This document shows positions 1-11,351 of a DNA stretch of 64,000 nucleotides, piece by piece. The position numbers and the translations under genes were made by a program. Within the stretch, counting starts at the first letter, position 1. Each line of letters begins with the position of its first letter. Below the pieces are notes generated by a model. It made no database searches. It was not told the DNA's origin and saw only the letters and a program-made list of their open reading frames with translations. The stretch is from Bedellia somnulentella. Taxonomy: Eukaryota; Arthropoda; Insecta; Lepidoptera; Bedelliidae. The stretch lies in NCBI GenBank assembly GCA_963576735.1, contig OY755197.1, positions 4,414,501 to 4,478,500 on the forward strand, in the 5' to 3' direction.

Positions 1-173
1 GAAGCTTAAAAAATGGAGTAACTTCCCCCGTTTTCCCAAATTCTCACAAAATTCCCCTTCACTACTCTGCTGAAAAGTACACTATAACCTGCCCAGGAGT
101 ATGAAGAATAATTCTACCAAGTTTCGTTAAAATCCGTCGAGTAGTTTTTGTTTCCATAAGGAACATACAAACC

Positions 174-232
<59 letters not shown>

Positions 233-353
233 AAAAATTTTACTGATTGCATTTTTGGCATCAGTATCGATCACTAATCACCCCCTGATAGTTATTTTGA
301 AAATATATTTCATGTACAGAATTGACCTCTCTACAGATTTATTATAAGTATAG
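1..353 (-). mobile_element. GTCY-microsatellite MITE, copy 1 (cut by window start)
   Basis: On the minus strand this matches base for base, with few differences, the element at 16042-16382. Both start CTATACTTATAATAAATC, contain a (GTCT)n run, then GGTTTGTATGTTCC and a stretch reading ACTACTCGACGGATTTTAAC. MITEs carrying hitch-hiking (GTCY)n microsatellites are known from Lepidoptera. The rest of the element lies left of the window. The long ORF through it is only microsatellite translation (repeated C-L-S-V). Confidence 0.8.
175..232. repeat. (CAGA)n / (GTCT)n microsatellite
   Basis: About 14 tandem CAGA units with one G interruption (CGGA). It lies inside the MITE at 1-353 and at the same internal position as the run at 16163-16209. 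Confidence 0.95.
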
Positions 354-1494
354 ATTAAACAGTTGTATATATGTCACTTTGAAGCGTATTAGTTATGTAA
401 AATATTCTCAAGTAAGTATCATGCCGCTACTTGAGTATATTTACTAACCAATTGTATTTAGTTCTATTACAAAATTGTGAACCAGATCTAGTGTAACATC
501 ATGGCGAGATAATAACTGGCAGAAGGATAGTAAACATATAAGTATTCAAGTTGTTGTGAAGTGAAAACGATCTGCCGTTGTGATTTTACGGTAAGTGTAT
601 ACCATGTTTTCCATCTCAATTTTAACGCGCTTGGAATTTATTAAAGATTTCAATAAATTTTCAAATTAAACATATAATAAATAACTTAGACACTTCAATT
701 TTTTACCATTTTTTGTAATTTTTTTTGTAGCCAGTAGCATTTTAAATAAAGTGGCATCAATGGAATGAAAAATTAACATGAGTAATGAAGTATTTTGTTT
801 TCAAATATTAAATAATTCAGTCAATTTATAGGTTAGTTCAACAAAACAATGGCTAACTTACATTGAAGGTTTTTGTCGTCACTTAAGACATCTATTACAC
901 TTTTTGTGATACAACATCTTTAGTCAAGAATATTGTGCAGGCTTTAGTACACTTAGCAGTGCAGTAATAGACTTAAATAATTACACTTATTATAGCCAAG
1001 ACACTACAACCGGCTAAGCATTTTACAAACTGACTACTGGATTAGGGATCTTCAATGAAGGAATCAATTATATACCTGTTGTTTTTTTTCTTTTCAGACT
1101 ATTGGCGGTCTCCTCACAAATATTAGCCTCTTCACTCAGTTTCCATTCGTATTCAAAGAGCTTACTTAAGAAATACGTCTATACGTACTTGGTCATAATA
1201 AATCAATCTAGCCTAATGCAGCTTATTTTATACATAATTTAAGTATCTAAAGGTTATCTGAATATTTTTTGTAACGATGTGTGATACATAATTTATTTGA
1301 CACAACAATGTTTTTCTTTATTATTTTATATTCGCAAGTCCCATGATTAAATACCCAAAAAAGGCAGTCAAAACTTAAATGTCGACAATCCAGCAGGAAC
1401 TGAAACATGAAGAATAATTATAAGACATATATATACATGTCCGTGATCGTTATAGTTCAATAGATATAACACCGCTTTGTAATAACTCTTATGT
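354..1494. other. AT-rich stretch, no gene recognised
   Basis: No ORF, tRNA-like box or known repeat was recognised. It holds short T-runs near 720-730 and 1081-1095 only. Confidence 0.6.
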
Positions 1495-1571
1495 TTACGC
1501 TGTATATCCCCGAAGGGGTTGGCAGAGGTATATATACTTCTAAATATCACGTAACATTGACGTCACGTGAA
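1495..1571 (-). repeat. SINE family C, 3'-end fragment
   Basis: Contains TATATCCCCGAAGGGGTTGG followed by CAGAGGTA and a decayed ATCACGT...CGTCACGTGA. This is the reverse complement of the family C terminal hairpin region. Confidence 0.75.
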
Positions 1572-3402
1572 TAAAAATTGGTGAGTGCTATTCAAAGCCA
1601 ACACCACAGAATTTAGATACTTAATGACCTTTTATTTCACTCTTAGCTAGTAGCTGTGTAGTGTGTGAGATTCTTTTTTTCTTGTTCTACGGAACCATGT
1701 TGTTATGCCTCCACTCGAACTTGACCAAAATTGCTCGTATTAGGACTATTTAAATTTTCGCTTTGTAGCGAATCTTCTTTATTTTTCGTAACTACTGGAA
1801 CAACATAATCTAATAGGATATTATCAAAACTATTTGATGGTTTTGGGTCATTCGTACCGTTAACACATAATGCGGTTATATAGGTACCTATATTAAGGCC
1901 TGCCTCGGAGTGTTAATAAAAGTCCATAGTTTTGTCTAACACTATTACTTTTATAATATCTTTAAAGTGTACCTGCCTAGCGCAATTTGCTTTAATAAAA
2001 TGAACATTACAGCTTAAATCTATATAAATGAGTTGTTCAACACTTTTAGTATTTTGAGTTACTATACTCTTGACCAACTCTCTTTTACAACCAATACCTG
2101 CACCTTATATTCAATATAATACCTAAAGACTTATAAGACACTCCGCGGCAACAACTACACAACAATAAGTGTTAACGTGAGTCAGCGAGCACTGTTGTGT
2201 AGATTTAGGTGCTACAAACAGGTTTGGGCTATAACATCTTAACGGTACTTGCTGCGATTAGCACTATTCTAACTCTAAAAACTGTTTAACACCGTTCATT
2301 AAAGTTCTAGAACCACTGTTGGAGCTAAATTTATTTTCTAACTCCTCTATAACATTTTAAGTGAGAACTGAGATAATTATTACTCATTTAAACAGAGTAA
2401 AGTTATATAAAAACCTGCAAATGACACCAAAATGTTAGTTGGGAATGATCGTGATATAATAAGTATAACATAAGTAGATAATGATGTGCTAACTAGTTTC
2501 AAAATTTATCCTGTATTCTTACTACTATTGCTGTTGTTGTCGAGTAACGGCATAATATTTCACTTACCTTTTTTCTATAATTCACTCACTTTCTTTCTAG
2601 GATGTCGTCTGAAGGTAGTTACGCTTATAGGGATTGGTGCTTTTTAAAGTGAAGACTTTATTGGATGATGTGGCTGTGTCTCTCCATGTGTGATTTTGAT
2701 TATTTTTATTTAGTTAGAAAAAAGATACTCCCGGAATGATACCATGATGAGGATATCAGGGTCTGGTGATGGGATCCTGGGGAAATCGATGGGAACCCTC
2801 AATTTTAATAGGCACCTGTACCGCAGTTTTCCATATTTTCTGAAGATCCAACAGCAACCATATTTAATTTTTCTTTTCTTCTTAAAAAGTATCAATGACT
2901 AAATGTTGCTGCAAGCATTGTATTCGTTAGAAAGAAAGTAAAAAAAAGTTGGTTCTTAATTTGTTTGTTTGTTTTTTCATTCCAAAGTTGTTTTATCGTT
3001 GCTTTAGATGTACTTCCAGAGTGGTCTTCCAGGTTTGATAGCGTGATTCTAAAAATATTACAAAATTTGAATGGTAATATGACACTATTTATTATCGAAA
3101 TTTGGGTGAAAAATTGGGTTTCCGTCAAATGGCTGTGATTCTATAATATTCAACCCCATCAAATATTTTTTCTCATAATTCTAAATACAAAATACAGCGA
3201 TTACAAAATCATGAACGCCTGTCATGAAGTTTTCAACATTTATAGAAACTTTAAATTTATTTAAAAGTAGTTTTGCTACTTGCGGAAGTAATTTGTTTGG
3301 TTTGTTTTTAACTGCACCCTATATACTGTAAAATTTTACACTTTACACCGCACAACCAATTTTAATTAATTTAAATAATCAATAATTAACTTACTGCTGT
3401 TG
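1572..3402. other. No gene recognised
   Basis: AT-rich unique-looking DNA. A slightly more GC-rich patch at 2750-2870 gives a 61-codon minus-strand ORF with no recognisable domain. I would not call a gene here. Confidence 0.55.
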
Positions 3403-3500
3403 AAGTTTGACTGGGACGGTAATGCTAACCGGCCGGGAAGATGGACCAATCCCGGCTTGATTGTCCCGGAGAGCCTACTTATAAATCTTTATATCAGCTA
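3403..3500 (+). pseudogene. Possible RTE-like LINE reverse transcriptase remnant
   Basis: Plus-strand translation reads LKFDWDGNANRPGRW. It lines up with the LK-W-W-AGH--R---RW motif near the C terminus of RTE-like reverse transcriptases, seen here as LKWDWAGHVCRMPPDRW in the element at 60392-61135. Nothing either side is readable, so this rests on one motif. Confidence 0.35.
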
Positions 3501-3579
3501 CCTAGCACTGATTACTAAAATGTGGCCATAGCTACTTCACGAAACCACACCGAGAGGAAATGGAGTAGTAACCATTATA

Positions 3580-3812
3580 TACATACATACGCTCACCTAG
3601 AAGGAGTGACGCCAGATGTTCAGAATAAGAATTTATTTAGCCCCTTTTGGTAGTTTTGTAGGGAAAAGATTGTAAAGAACAGGTAGTTGGTGATAGTTCT
3701 CCTTCCGCATGACTCTAAATTCACTTTAAAAGCCCCGACACCCTTAGTCGCTTCTTACGACCAACAACAGGAATATATGGAGTACTGCTATTCAAAGCTG
3801 ACGCTACACACC
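3580..3812 (-). mobile_element. SINE family A, decayed copy
   Basis: Runs from ACATACATACGCTCAC (tail) to GCTGACGCTACACACC (head). The middle GGTGATAG...CTCCTTCCGCAT and CCCTTAGTCGCTTCTTACG blocks are still readable. Confidence 0.75.
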
Positions 3813-4149
3813 TAACCCTTTACCTTTAACCCATACTAAACGACATTTGCCATTATCCTTATTATGGTATTTAATTTAAAAAGCGATAAATTCCACAAAA
3901 ATAGAGAAAGCACCAAGTAAGAAGTCATAAATGTGGCACAGCTGGGTATGTTTCCAGCGATAGGGTTTTTTATATCAATACCAACCATCATTTAATATAT
4001 TTGTATTGAGGTACAATCACGGTAAAAATGTAGTTAAACAAAATATTTTAATAGAATACTTCTACTTCCTTTTAATATGTGACGAATATAAGAAAGCGGT
4101 TTTTGGGAAAATGCAGGCTAAGGTAATTTGACTAAGAATAAGTTTAATA

Positions 4150-4256
4150 ATTAGTTGTCCCCCATCAACTTCCAAATGTGGCTGTGGAATTTCTACCTCT
4201 AAAGCTCTGGCTACCCCTTTTTTGGAATTTATGGCCGTGAGTATATGCATGTATGT
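4150..4256 (+). mobile_element. SINE family A, 3' half
   Basis: CATCAACTTCCAAATGTGGC, then CTCTGGCTACCCC and GGCCGTGAGTATATGCATG. The 5' half is missing, as expected from 5' truncation. Confidence 0.8.
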
Positions 4257-4300
4257 AATTAGCGGATTTGTGGGAATTAATATGAGTTAAATTTAGTTTA

Positions 4301-4515
4301 ATTTGTTGATTGACCGTTGTGAACGGCGAGGAAACACTTGAGAATTTTACTTAGTCATGTGACAGTGTACGATGCGGCAATAGACCTGCCCCTGGCAGTA
4401 ACCAAGTAAAACGTGGGCTTTATGTACACCATATCAACAAATTCACGCGATGTTCATAGATTTAGTATCCATGCCATCCCTTAGATACTATAAGGCGCGG
4501 CGTGAACGTCGGAGT
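4301..4515 (+). mobile_element. SINE family C, decayed and lacking its tRNA head
   Basis: ACTTAGTCATGTGACAGTGT, a decayed GCGGCAATAGACCTGCCCC, ACGTGGG and GGCGCGGCGTGAACGTCGG can be read in family C order. Confidence 0.7.
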
Positions 4516-4642
4516 ACAGATGGAAAGAAAGAAAATCATTTATACGCTGCTACATTTACATTGTACACATACAAAAAAGACTCATAGCTCGAAAAAATAT
4601 ACACAAATACAAAAAAACATAATAATATCGTACATACTAATT

Positions 4643-4891
4643 ACATACATATATATACTCACGGCTTTAATTCCCTAAACGGGGTAGCCAGGGCTTTGGA
4701 ATGAGAAATTCCTCAGCTACTTTTGGAAGTGGAAGGGAAAAGATGGAAATAATAAAAGCTTTTGGTGACGGGTCTTTAACCACGTCGCCTAAAAATCACT
4801 TAAAAAGTCCCTATACGCTTAGTCGCCTCTTACGATCACCCACGGGTAGAAATGGGGTAGTGTTATTCTAAGCCGACACTACACAGCTCAG
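4643..4891 (-). mobile_element. SINE family A
   Basis: Full-length copy in reverse: TATATACTCACGGCTTTAAT at the tail end, GTCGCCTCTTACGATCACCC in the middle, CCGACACTACACAGCT at the head. Confidence 0.88.
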
Positions 4892-5084
4892 TTCACACAC
4901 TACTAATTACAAGATACAAACAAAACAATAGTCGTATAACCTGCGTAGCCAATGAATTTGGTACGTTGTGTGTAAATTAATACCGCATACAATTTAGTGT
5001 AGACCCAACCAAGGATTTGAATTCCTTCTGTATGACTTCTCAGTGGTATTCCCACCAAGCAATCAAGCCTTTTTCGAGAAATCC

Positions 5085-5327
5085 ATACATACATATACTC
5101 ACGGCTATAAATCCCTAGAAGGGGTAGCCAGAGCTAAGGAATCAGAAATTCCTCAGCCACTTTTGGAAGTTGTATGGGGAAAAGATGGTGAAATAAAGGT
5201 TGTTGGTGATGGGTCTCCAACCGCATAGCCCAAAAATCCTTCAAAAGCCCCAAAACCGTTAGTCGCCTCTTACGTACACCCACCGGAAGAAATGGGGTAG
5301 TGCTATTCGAAGCTGACAACACACAGT
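5085..5327 (-). mobile_element. SINE family A
   Basis: Full-length: (CATA)n, TACTCACGGCTATAAATCCC, GATGGGTCTCCAACCGCATA, GTCGCCTCTTACGTACACCC, GCTGACAACACACAG. The ORFs crossing it on both strands are repeat translation. Confidence 0.9.
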
Positions 5328-5731
5328 AAATATCAGCAAGTAATCCATATTTACAAAAACGTTATACTTTACCACTTTTGTTGTCCCCAATACAAAAAAT
5401 ATCCAATAAACTCAAACAGACATAACCCGATTACACATACAACGATGCACACACACACAGACCAGTGCAACCTACAGTTTTATTAATATTGTCGAACCTG
5501 AACCATTTAGTTAGAACATTATCGAAGGCAACGATCATTTGTCATACCTATGAAACCAGATATACAATAATTATAATGATACCACTTTATTATGATGTAG
5601 ATATTGATCTCTCTACTATATTGGGAAAACGTTTTAATTTTTGTGGGTGAAGTTTTTGAGGTCGTTGTTCTATGGTTTCTTTATGTGGATGGGTGTGTTT
5701 TAGAAGGTTGCTTCGAATATAAGATTTTATA
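5328..5731. other. No gene recognised
   Basis: AT-rich. A short (AC)n run lies at about 5449-5460. The 61-codon ORF at 5465-5650 shows no recognisable domain. Confidence 0.5.
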
Positions 5732-5871
5732 CCGTGTTATGCCGGCTTAGAATGTCACTTCCTCTTTCTACCCAAAAAAACACTTAAAATGCCCCAAACC
5801 TTTAGTCGCCTCTTACGATCACCCATAGGTAGAAAAGGAGAAGTGCTATTTTAAGCTCACCCTACACAGCT
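5732..5871. repeat. Two family A heads joined head to head
   Basis: 5732-5776 is a plus-strand head (ACCGTGTTATGCCGGCTTAG). 5777-5871 is a minus-strand head (TTTAGTCGCCTCTTACGATC to ACCCTACACAGC). Neither has its 3' half, so this is a rearranged remnant. Confidence 0.7.
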
Positions 5872-6011
5872 TACTTATACTAGTTTTGAAAATATATAAA
5901 TTCGACATTATTACAACGAAGGAGAATCCTGTATTTGTATCAGAATAGAAAATAATAATATTTAATATATTGCAACTTTGAAAGTACCGAAAGAAACGAG
6001 AATTTGTTACA

Positions 6012-7222
6012 TGATTCGGCACCGGGATTAGCCGGTTCCGAATTCTAATTATTGTCAGTGGATCATCCACGCGGCTCAAGACGGAGCTCGGCACGCGCGG
6101 GATGGGCGTCGGGATTCTTCCATGGCCCGGCTTCTTCACGGGGGGGAACGTCCCCCCCGGTCGTAGGGCACCTCTCCGGGCGATAAGGGGGAGGGGTGGC
6201 TATCCCCATTGCTGGGGATTAGCCACTAAGGAGGGGGTGGGATGGTGAGAATACGTGTTACGCACCTCACACTCGGGACCGATGTCGGGGCGGTGGGCAG
6301 TGGAGGGGGCGAAGAGCGCGCGAGCTCCCGAGGCAGCGGTCGCCTGTCAGGCGGTCGTGCGTGTAGCGGGGCAATTCCGCGGAGGTGCTCGTGGCGACAG
6401 TTGTCCACCCGGTCGTACAAACGACGGGCCAACCTCACCACGAACTCCTCCACGGTCTCGATCAGGAGATCCCGGTGGATCGTACTGTTACGCACGTATC
6501 GCCCGGCATTCACCATTTGGCGGAGCACCGTGTTCTGGACCCTCTGCAGGTGTAGCCTGTTTTGGGTGGAGAGTAGGCCGTACCAGGCCGGCGCCGCATA
6601 TGTTCGGCGGGAGCGTATATAAGTTTTGCAGACGCGCAATTTAGCGCATAGTGGCAGGCTTGAGTCGAGCACCGGCCACAAGACCGACCGGGCCCCCAGG
6701 GCCCTATGGCGGGACTGGACCACCATAGGACCCATACGGAGGTTGCAGTCGATCCTGCAACCCAGGTTCTTGACCGAGGTCTGCCACTGGATGCTCTCGC
6801 CGCCCAACGTAAGCGGCGCAAGCCCGGCCGGCCGCCTCACCCTGGTGATCAGGGAGGCCGTCTTCCCGACGTTGACGGCCGTCCTCCACCGACCAAGCCA
6901 AACCGGCAGGAGGTCCAGGACACGTTGCAACTTGGCAACCGCAACCTGGAGCCGACGTGAGGAGGCGAAAAAGGCGCTGTCGTCGGCGTTAAGCGCCAGC
7001 GTAACGTCCTCCTCACCCTCGTATAGGGTGTAACCCTCGAGGGTGGGGATGTCGTTGGTGTACAGCGCGTACAGCAGTGGGGAGACACAACACCCCTGGG
7101 GAGTTCCAGCACGGATCGGTTTCACCTTGGACCGGGTGTCTTCCACCGACACATAGAAGGACCTCCCCTGTGGAAGTTCGTTAGAGCGCACACTACTGCG
7201 GACTCACTCACGCATCTTACTC
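6012..7222 (-). mobile_element. 5'-truncated Jockey-like non-LTR retrotransposon
   Basis: A block of about 1.2 kb, far richer in GC than its surroundings, with sharp edges. It holds the reverse transcriptase C-terminal part (6226-7222) and a GC-rich 3' UTR (6012-6225). The UTR contains the hairpin arms GGGGGGAACG and CGTCCCCCCC. No poly(A) tail or target duplication could be seen, so the 3' boundary is approximate. Confidence 0.75.
6226..7222 (-). pseudogene. Reverse transcriptase, C-terminal part (Jockey-like LINE ORF2)
   Basis: An open frame of about 330 codons runs from just inside the truncation point (TGA at 7222-7224) to a TAG at 6226; there is no native start. Numbering from the GTG at 7191, residues 28-33 read AGTPQG (RT motif 4). 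Residues 68-71 read NADD where active enzymes have Y/F-A-D-D. Then comes the thumb and a C-terminal part with LRVCKTYIRSR, NRLHLQRVQN and TIHRDL, as in insect Jockey-like ORF2 proteins. The endonuclease and RT motifs 1-3 are missing, so the enzyme cannot work alone. It would have copied element RNA at the nick site. The absence of internal stops suggests a fairly young insertion. The opposite-strand ORFs are GC-rich shadows. Confidence 0.8.
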
Positions 7223-7380
7223 ATATTCCTACATCGCGGAGTGTAAATGTTTTTCGAGTTAAGCATAGATACAAATTATAAGTTGGTACACAAAAGGGTG
7301 TACTGGCCAGTATAACTTTGCTGTTTCCACATACCTATTTGCACTACAAAAAGGTAATACAATTTTTGATTAAATAACAC

Positions 7381-7611
7381 ACATACATAAATCCGAAAAA
7401 AAATAGCCAGAGCTTCAGAGCTAGAAACTCCTCAGCCACATTTCAAAGTTGATAGTGGAGAATATGGTAGAAATAAAGTATCGTTGGTTATGGGTCTCCA
7501 ACCGCATCTCCCATAACTCACTTAGAAAAAATACACACCCTTAGTCGCCTGTTACGACACCCGTGGGAAGAAAGGGGTAGTGACATTCTAAACCGGCTCT
7601 ACACGGCACAC
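7381..7611 (-). mobile_element. SINE family A (CACGG head subtype)
   Basis: ATAGCCAGAGCTTCAGAGCT, GTCTCCAACCGCATC, CGACACCCGTGGGAAGAAAG, GGCTCTACACGGCAC. The Y in the head start is C, and the body has the ACTCCTCAGCCACATTT variant. Confidence 0.85.
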
Positions 7612-7983
7612 ATGATTAACACAGTTTTTGATTAGTTAAATAATTAAAGTTTATTCTAATTAGATTAATAACCGTATAGCATACACCTGCATAAAGGCAA
7701 TACTTCTCTCTACATATGATTTCTTGGAAATTTACATTTTACTCTGCTAACTAATGATAATACTTAGAACTAACTCATCAGCATCTAAAATAAATACGTT
7801 GGATAATCTAGTAACTTGTTTCATTCGAATAGCGGCCATGTACTTCGTTATAGTTACTATTAATCGAAGCATAATGGAACATTGCACTGGATCGTACCTT
7901 GCTCGAATTAATAACATATTAATAAATCGTCGTACAAAAAACTTTCAAATCGCAATAATATTATTTTTAAGACTGGAGCTATA
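7612..7983. other. No gene recognised
   Basis: AT-rich. A frame opens at 7754 but runs on into the next family A copy, so it is not a credible gene. Confidence 0.5.
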
Positions 7984-8232
7984 TGCCGTGTTGTGCCGGC
8001 TTAGAATGTCACTACCCCTTTCTGCACACGGGTGTCGTAAGAGTCGACTAAGGGTATTGGGCTTTTTTAAGGATTGGGTTTTTGGGCGATCCGGTGGGAG
8101 ACACATCACCAACGATACTTTATTACAACCATCTTGTCCCCTATCAACTCCCAAATATAGCTGAGGAGTTTCTAGCTCTGAAGTTCTCGCTACCTCTTTT
8201 TGGGATTTATGGCTGTGATTATATGTATATAT
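7984..8232 (+). mobile_element. SINE family A (CACGG head subtype)
   Basis: Full-length: TGCCGTGTTGTGCCGGCTTA, ACGGGTGTCGTAAGAGTCGA, CTCCCAAATATAGCTGAGGA, TATGGCTGTGATTATATG. Confidence 0.88.
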
Positions 8233-8239
8233 AGGTAAA

Positions 8240-8690
8240 TATTCATTGATCTTGTCTCTCCTCTCACAACGATTGGTCCTATGCTGCCTTCATCCATGGG
8301 CTTCCCGCGACTTTGACCAAGTCTCAGTCAACCATAAGGTAGGCCTAGCCACACTGTGCTCCTCCGGTCTTTGTCCGGTCTTGGCCATCACTCAAAAACC
8401 TTTAAGCGCAAACAGTCGGTGCCTTGCTACTTCAGATGTGCAACTCTTTAGAATATGTCAAGAGACCCCGGTTTTTCTATGGGTTTCCTCTAACATAACC
8501 CTCTCAATTACTTTTTTGGGCGACTCTGTGCCTTCTGATGAAACTAATAGTAAAATGCTACGTCTCTTTGCTGCAAGTCATAACTGGCAACACTCTCTGG
8601 TCAAAGACCTTTGTCTTTCGAATCTGAAGAATATTGTTCGAGAAGTTTCCCGAAAGCTGTCCATCTGAGCTGGATTCGATACTTGACCCT
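8240..8690 (-). pseudogene. Decayed RTE-like LINE reverse transcriptase, C-terminal part
   Basis: The minus strand can be followed across several frameshifts. In order it reads RIQLRWTAFGKL, then a cysteine/valine-rich GQCVLPVMTYG-type block, RVAQ (usual RVAQRAMER), RPEEH...WLTETWSKSRGKPMDEG, and an end similar to GEAYVQQW. This order matches the C-terminal part of insect RTE-like endonuclease-reverse transcriptases and is like that in 60392-61135. Stops and shifts show it is dead. The plus-strand ORF at 8246-8668 is its shadow. Confidence 0.6.
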
Positions 8691-8846
8691 ATTTTTAAAT
8701 AGGGCTCTGCCTAACCGAGTGCTTTGTCGTAGCTAAACTAACTGGCCATCAAATTCTAACTTAGGGTCTCCAATTTTAACAGTTTAGAGGCACAATATGA
8801 CAATTTGATACTAATTTGGAGATATATGTTCGTTGTATGTTGTTCC

Positions 8847-8891
8847 TGTGTAGTATCGGCTTAGGATAGTACTACCCCATTTCTTCCCAAC
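8847..8891 (+). repeat. SINE family A, head fragment
   Basis: CTGTGTAGTATCGGCTTAGG followed by ATAGTACTACCCC and TTTCTTCCC; only the first ~45 nt remain. Confidence 0.75.
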
Positions 8892-8924
8892 ACCAATAAT
8901 AAAGGTGAAAAGATACAAGCAAAT

Positions 8925-9085
8925 ACAAATTTTACGTGCAAATGGTCACCCTATACCATAGCTCAGTTGACAGAGCGGCGGGGGCGTATACCCCAGGTCG
9001 TAGGTTCGAGTCCTGCTCGTGTCGAAAATTTTTGTTTGCTTAATTGTTTAGTAATAATCCCCACATATGGTTTTCATGTAAATAA
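8925..9085 (+). mobile_element. SINE family B
   Basis: A tRNA-like head with an A-box region (ATAGCTCAGTTGACAGAGC) and a B box (GGTTCGAGTCC). Then GTGTCGAAAATTTTTG and a TAGTAATAATCCCCACATA tail shared with the copies near 21.6, 25.5 and 53.1 kb. The anticodon arm and mismatched ends rule out a working tRNA. Confidence 0.75.
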
Positions 9086-9126
9086 CAAATTATGCATACG
9101 TAATTATGTCTATATTTATCAATCTT

Positions 9127-9222
9127 TCATACATGCTCTTTTATTTTTCAGAATAAGGACCTCTGCCCTTTCACGTACATTCTCTATTTGATCTAAATGT
9201 GTCCTCTGTGGTCTTCCCTACT
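9127..9222 (-). repeat. LINE family R, internal 3' fragment
   Basis: ATACATGCTCTTTTATTTTTC, CGGACCTCTGCC-like, and ATTTGATCTAAATGTGTCCTC correspond in reverse to the reverse transcriptase C-terminal coding region that is better preserved at 63121-63352. The terminal hairpin is missing. Confidence 0.65.
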
Positions 9223-10667
9223 CGCAATGTTTGTTTTTATTCCAGCACAAAGACTAAAGTTACTCCTTGCCAGTTAATGAAATTTAGTAGGTATCCATTA
9301 CCCATATAAAAATGATAACTTAATCTCCAAACCAGATTATATGGTTAATTTAATCATAAATTTCAGCGTTAACGTCACGTCCTTTTAAATATAATAGTTT
9401 TTTATAAACCAACTCGCCCAAAGAGCCATACAAAACCAGTAAAAAATAAAATACCTATGAAACTAGACACTTCCAAGCTCAGAACCACACATTATCACAA
9501 AATAATTAAGATATGAGGTAAAAGTCGCCAACAAGTTTTCTAAATTAACTAACTCAGAAAATAAATAACATTATAAAGAGGCATTCACACCGAGCAACAC
9601 TTTGGTATAATCAGAAACCGGTCCCCGGGGAATAAGTGATCAATTTTATTAAGAAGAAGAAATAATAAAAAAGCTAAGGAAAAAAATAAACATTTTGATA
9701 AGAATAACGTGTCACGGCGCAGGTACCTCCATGGAATTTATGTTAATCGGAGTTGCGTTTGTAAAAAACACTATATTTTTTGGATACGGGCGATTTCTGC
9801 TTGTGTCTGAGTGATTCAAACTTTATAAAATTATATACTGGTTAAACAGAGAACCGCCTTCGTTTTTTATCGGTTTAAAATTTAACTCTAATTATTCCAG
9901 CATTTTCGTTAATTATCACCTAGAATATCTATTACCTATTTCTTCTCGCCGGTAAAGTACGAGGCTACTGAGAGTATTGAGTTTACAGTGATTGTTGGGC
10001 GTTGTTGCTGAAACTGAAACCAATGTTAACTCTTTAAAAATTTAATGTTAACTCTTGTTTTTAAAATTTTGTTATTTATATTTTTGTTTTTTTTTTGTTT
10101 AGTTTTTATTTAGTTTCGTTTTTAATGTTTTTAGTTATATTGTTAACTGTGTAGCAATGAATAAATCTTATCATTTCTTATCTTATCAATCACAGTCACA
10201 GGCACCTGTAAAAAGTGAAAATGGTCCTACGACATATAACATGAAAACACTGAACAGGCAGAACGTGGGTACCTAAAAGTATTTTAAAAAATACCTCGAC
10301 AATCATGTTAAAAAAAATCTAATATTTGCCGATTTTAGACTAAAAGTAATAAAATCAATCCTTATTAAGGTTATAAGTGGAGTGAACCGATTACCGTGGC
10401 AGGTTTATGCGGTCATTTCCCGTCTAATTGGAAGCAAGGTGACGGCCGAACCTACGCGAGAAACAAATAAAGAAATTAGTATGTCTCAAATTTGCTTTTT
10501 ACTACCGTAAACTTGAAACTGCTCTGAATTTAATGGATTTAACACATCATAGACTATGGCTCGAGTTTTAATGCGAATTTTGGACATCATTTGAAATATT
10601 CAACTCTTTGCAATCTTGTTAATGTTTTTATTAAAGCACTTAGGTATAGTTAATTACACTTTTTATT
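9223..10667. other. No gene recognised
   Basis: AT-rich. 10060-10150 is a T-rich low-complexity run ending in AATAAATCTTATCA. No ORF of interest. Confidence 0.55.
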
Positions 10668-10745
10668 ACCGTGATAGCTCAGTGGGTAGAACAACGGTTA
10701 TCGTGCAAACGATGAGGGTTCAAATTAAAGTTCCGTGTCGTGTCT
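10668..10745 (+). repeat. SINE family C, tRNA-like head only
   Basis: CCGTGATAGCTCAGTGGGTA and ATCGTGCAAACGATGAGGGT match the family C head; the sequence after GGTTCAAATT is unrelated to the C body. Confidence 0.65.
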
Positions 10746-10883
10746 GTTTAAAAGAGACCTCCGCTATTTCTTCCCGCTGGGATTTTTAACAGGGTAAAAA
10801 GTAAAAGCTTAGTGATATGACAATGAAATTGTTATTATGATCCTATTTCTTTTGATATCAAGTGCTAATATAATGTAAGAAAA

Positions 10884-11057
10884 CATACATACATATACTC
10901 ACGGCTATAAATCCCTTAACGGGGTAGCCAGAGCTTTGGAATGAGAAATTCCTCAGCCACTTTTGGAAGTTAATTGGGGAAAAGATGGTAATAATAAATA
11001 TTTTTGGTGACGGGTCTCCAACCACATCGCCCAAAAATCTTGAGTAAGTGTAAGAAA
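10884..11057 (-). mobile_element. SINE family A, 5'-truncated, with target duplication
   Basis: Tail and body are intact from TACTCACGGCTATAAATCCC to CACATCGCCCAAAAATC, then the head is missing. AATGTAAGAAAA occurs at 10872-10883 and again at 11058-11069, a 12 bp target-site duplication. About 16 nt of filler lies between the truncation point and the second repeat. Confidence 0.8.
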
Positions 11058-11351
11058 AATGTAAGAAAAATCTTGAAATTAGCAAGTTTCTATTGTAATC
11101 CACTATCCAGCAGGATTTTGCCTGCCCATTTCCACTTACATTGGGCTATGTCAGTTATCCTATCTTATCATCAGTTATCTTAGAATATCCTAGTTGCAGA
11201 TTCAGTAAAATATCAACACAATTGTTAATGGGTGATTCTGAGTCTTCTTATGAGGCCCATCGTAAGAGACTATCCTTTTTGCTGGAGACGACAGTGTAGA
11301 AAACCTCATTCATAAAAAAATGTAAGTACTTAGAATTAAAGCACGATGTGC

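Noticed and set aside
175..232. Regular short repeats that could suggest a CRISPR array (also 16163-16209)
   Set aside because: They are 4 bp tandem units without spacers, i.e. microsatellites inside MITEs in a eukaryotic genome.
6242..7033. Plus-strand ORFs of 126-135 codons
   Set aside because: They lie opposite the Jockey-like reverse transcriptase and arise from its high GC content.
8246..8668. 140-codon plus-strand ORF as a host gene
   Set aside because: The opposite strand carries recognisable though frameshifted RTE reverse transcriptase motifs; the plus ORF is a shadow.
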